A DNA stretch of 14,112 bases from Deltaproteobacteria bacterium (GTDB lineage: Bacteria; Myxococcota_A; UBA796; UBA2385), in NCBI GenBank assembly GCA_947462115.1, contig CANHON010000088.1, forward strand, positions 1 through 14,112, in the 5' to 3' direction. The position numbers and the translations under genes were made by a program. The notes beneath the pieces were generated by a model. That model was given only the letters and a program-made list of their open reading frames with translations, ran no database searches and had not been told where the DNA came from. Every line of letters starts with the position of its first letter. Positions within the stretch are counted from its first letter, which is position 1. Below, piece by piece: positions 13,777 to 14,112 of the stretch.

Positions 13777-14112
13777 AGCGGTCGGGCCGGCGCCCTGGCC
13801 GTCGTTGGTCGCCCGGGCGCTCCGCCACCTGCCGCGCACCGACAAGGCGCCGGGGGCGACGCGGAAGCGGGCGGGGAGCATCCCGGGGCTCTCGCCGTCG
13901 AGATCGACGTACACCGGCTCATCTCCGACGACCTCGGCCTCCACCCACGCCACTTGACCGCGACGCGCGCCCGGCCAGCCGTCGAGCTCGCCGTCGTAGA
14001 GGCGCCGCGAGCGCAGCACCTGGGTCAGCGCCGGATCGGGCGGGAGGGCCGTCAGATCGAGCAGGCCGTCGTCCAGCGCCCCGCCTTTGCCCACCCACAT
14101 GCCGCCGCCGCA
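13768..14112 (-). CDS. YegS/BmrU-like diacylglycerol (lipid) kinase, C-terminal part
   Basis: Partial: the reading frame runs off the window at 14112, so only the last 114 residues are seen. They begin with CGGGMWVGKGGALDDGLLDL, the GGGM...P-x-A...DDGLLD substrate-side motif of the bacterial DAG-kinase catalytic-domain family, and continue with a beta-rich C-terminal domain containing LYDGE and VYVDLDGESPGMLPARFRV, where Asp-Gly-Glu is the conserved family motif, then the closing PGALSVRGR strand. These enzymes phosphorylate diacylglycerol or related lipids at the inner membrane; YegS itself acts on phosphatidylglycerol. The ATP-binding N-terminal domain is outside the window, so the exact subfamily cannot be given. 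The usual Pro of the first motif appears as Gly-Lys-Gly-Gly. Confidence 0.85.
   Translation of the reverse strand, partial: CGGGMWVGKGGALDDGLLDLTALPPDPALTQVLRSRRLYDGELDGWPGARRGQVAWVEAEVVGDEPVYVDLDGESPGMLPARFRVAPGALSVRGRWRSARATNDGQGAGPTARI

Overview
The window is very GC-rich and compact. It most likely comes from a member of the Myxococcota or a related deltaproteobacterial lineage. Three things point there: two large secreted proteins carry MopE-type metal-binding repeats, one of them ends in a MYXO-CTERM-like tail (Cys-Gly patch, hydrophobic stretch, RRRR), and a serine/threonine kinase is fused to a formylglycine-generating-enzyme-like domain. No CRISPR array, cas gene, transposase, tRNA or rRNA is visible.

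Layout. Bases 1-313 are non-coding, with short inverted repeats and a plausible promoter. Next come two co-directional plus-strand genes: a protein with an apparent CARF-like nucleotide-sensor domain fused to a Cdd-type cytidine deaminase (314-1522), and an NADP-type beta-hydroxyacid dehydrogenase (1569-2420). After a 220-base gap, a large lipoprotein with about eleven MopE-like units and a glycine-rich C-terminal half (2641-6024) is followed by an alpha/beta-hydrolase carboxylesterase (6055-6681). A second, unrelated deaminase-fold protein (6678-7505, minus) converges on the esterase with overlapping stop codons. It diverges from a small exported protein (7761-8240, plus), which in turn converges on a kinase/FGE-like fusion (8245-10674, minus). 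Upstream of the kinase on the same strand lies a second MopE-motif lipoprotein with Hydin/ASPM-like domains (10753-12978). An HU/IHF-family DNA-binding protein (13264-13563, minus) has a clear intrinsic terminator, and the window closes with the C-terminal part of a YegS-like lipid kinase (13768-14112, minus, 5' end outside).

How the genes may work together. The most striking gene is the sensor-deaminase fusion. Its N-terminal half has the layout of CARF domains, which bind cyclic oligoadenylates in type III CRISPR immunity. Its C-terminal half has a complete Cdd active site (CAE and PCGAC), which suggests a nucleotide-signal-gated enzyme that depletes or edits cytidine nucleosides or nucleotides. 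With no cas genes nearby, it may be an orphan CRISPR ancillary effector or part of a different signalling system. The dehydrogenase behind it could be a partner or a bystander. The MopE lipoproteins and the small exported protein are envelope or surface proteins. The kinase/FGE fusion probably senses or signals from the cytoplasm and may be co-transcribed with the second lipoprotein.
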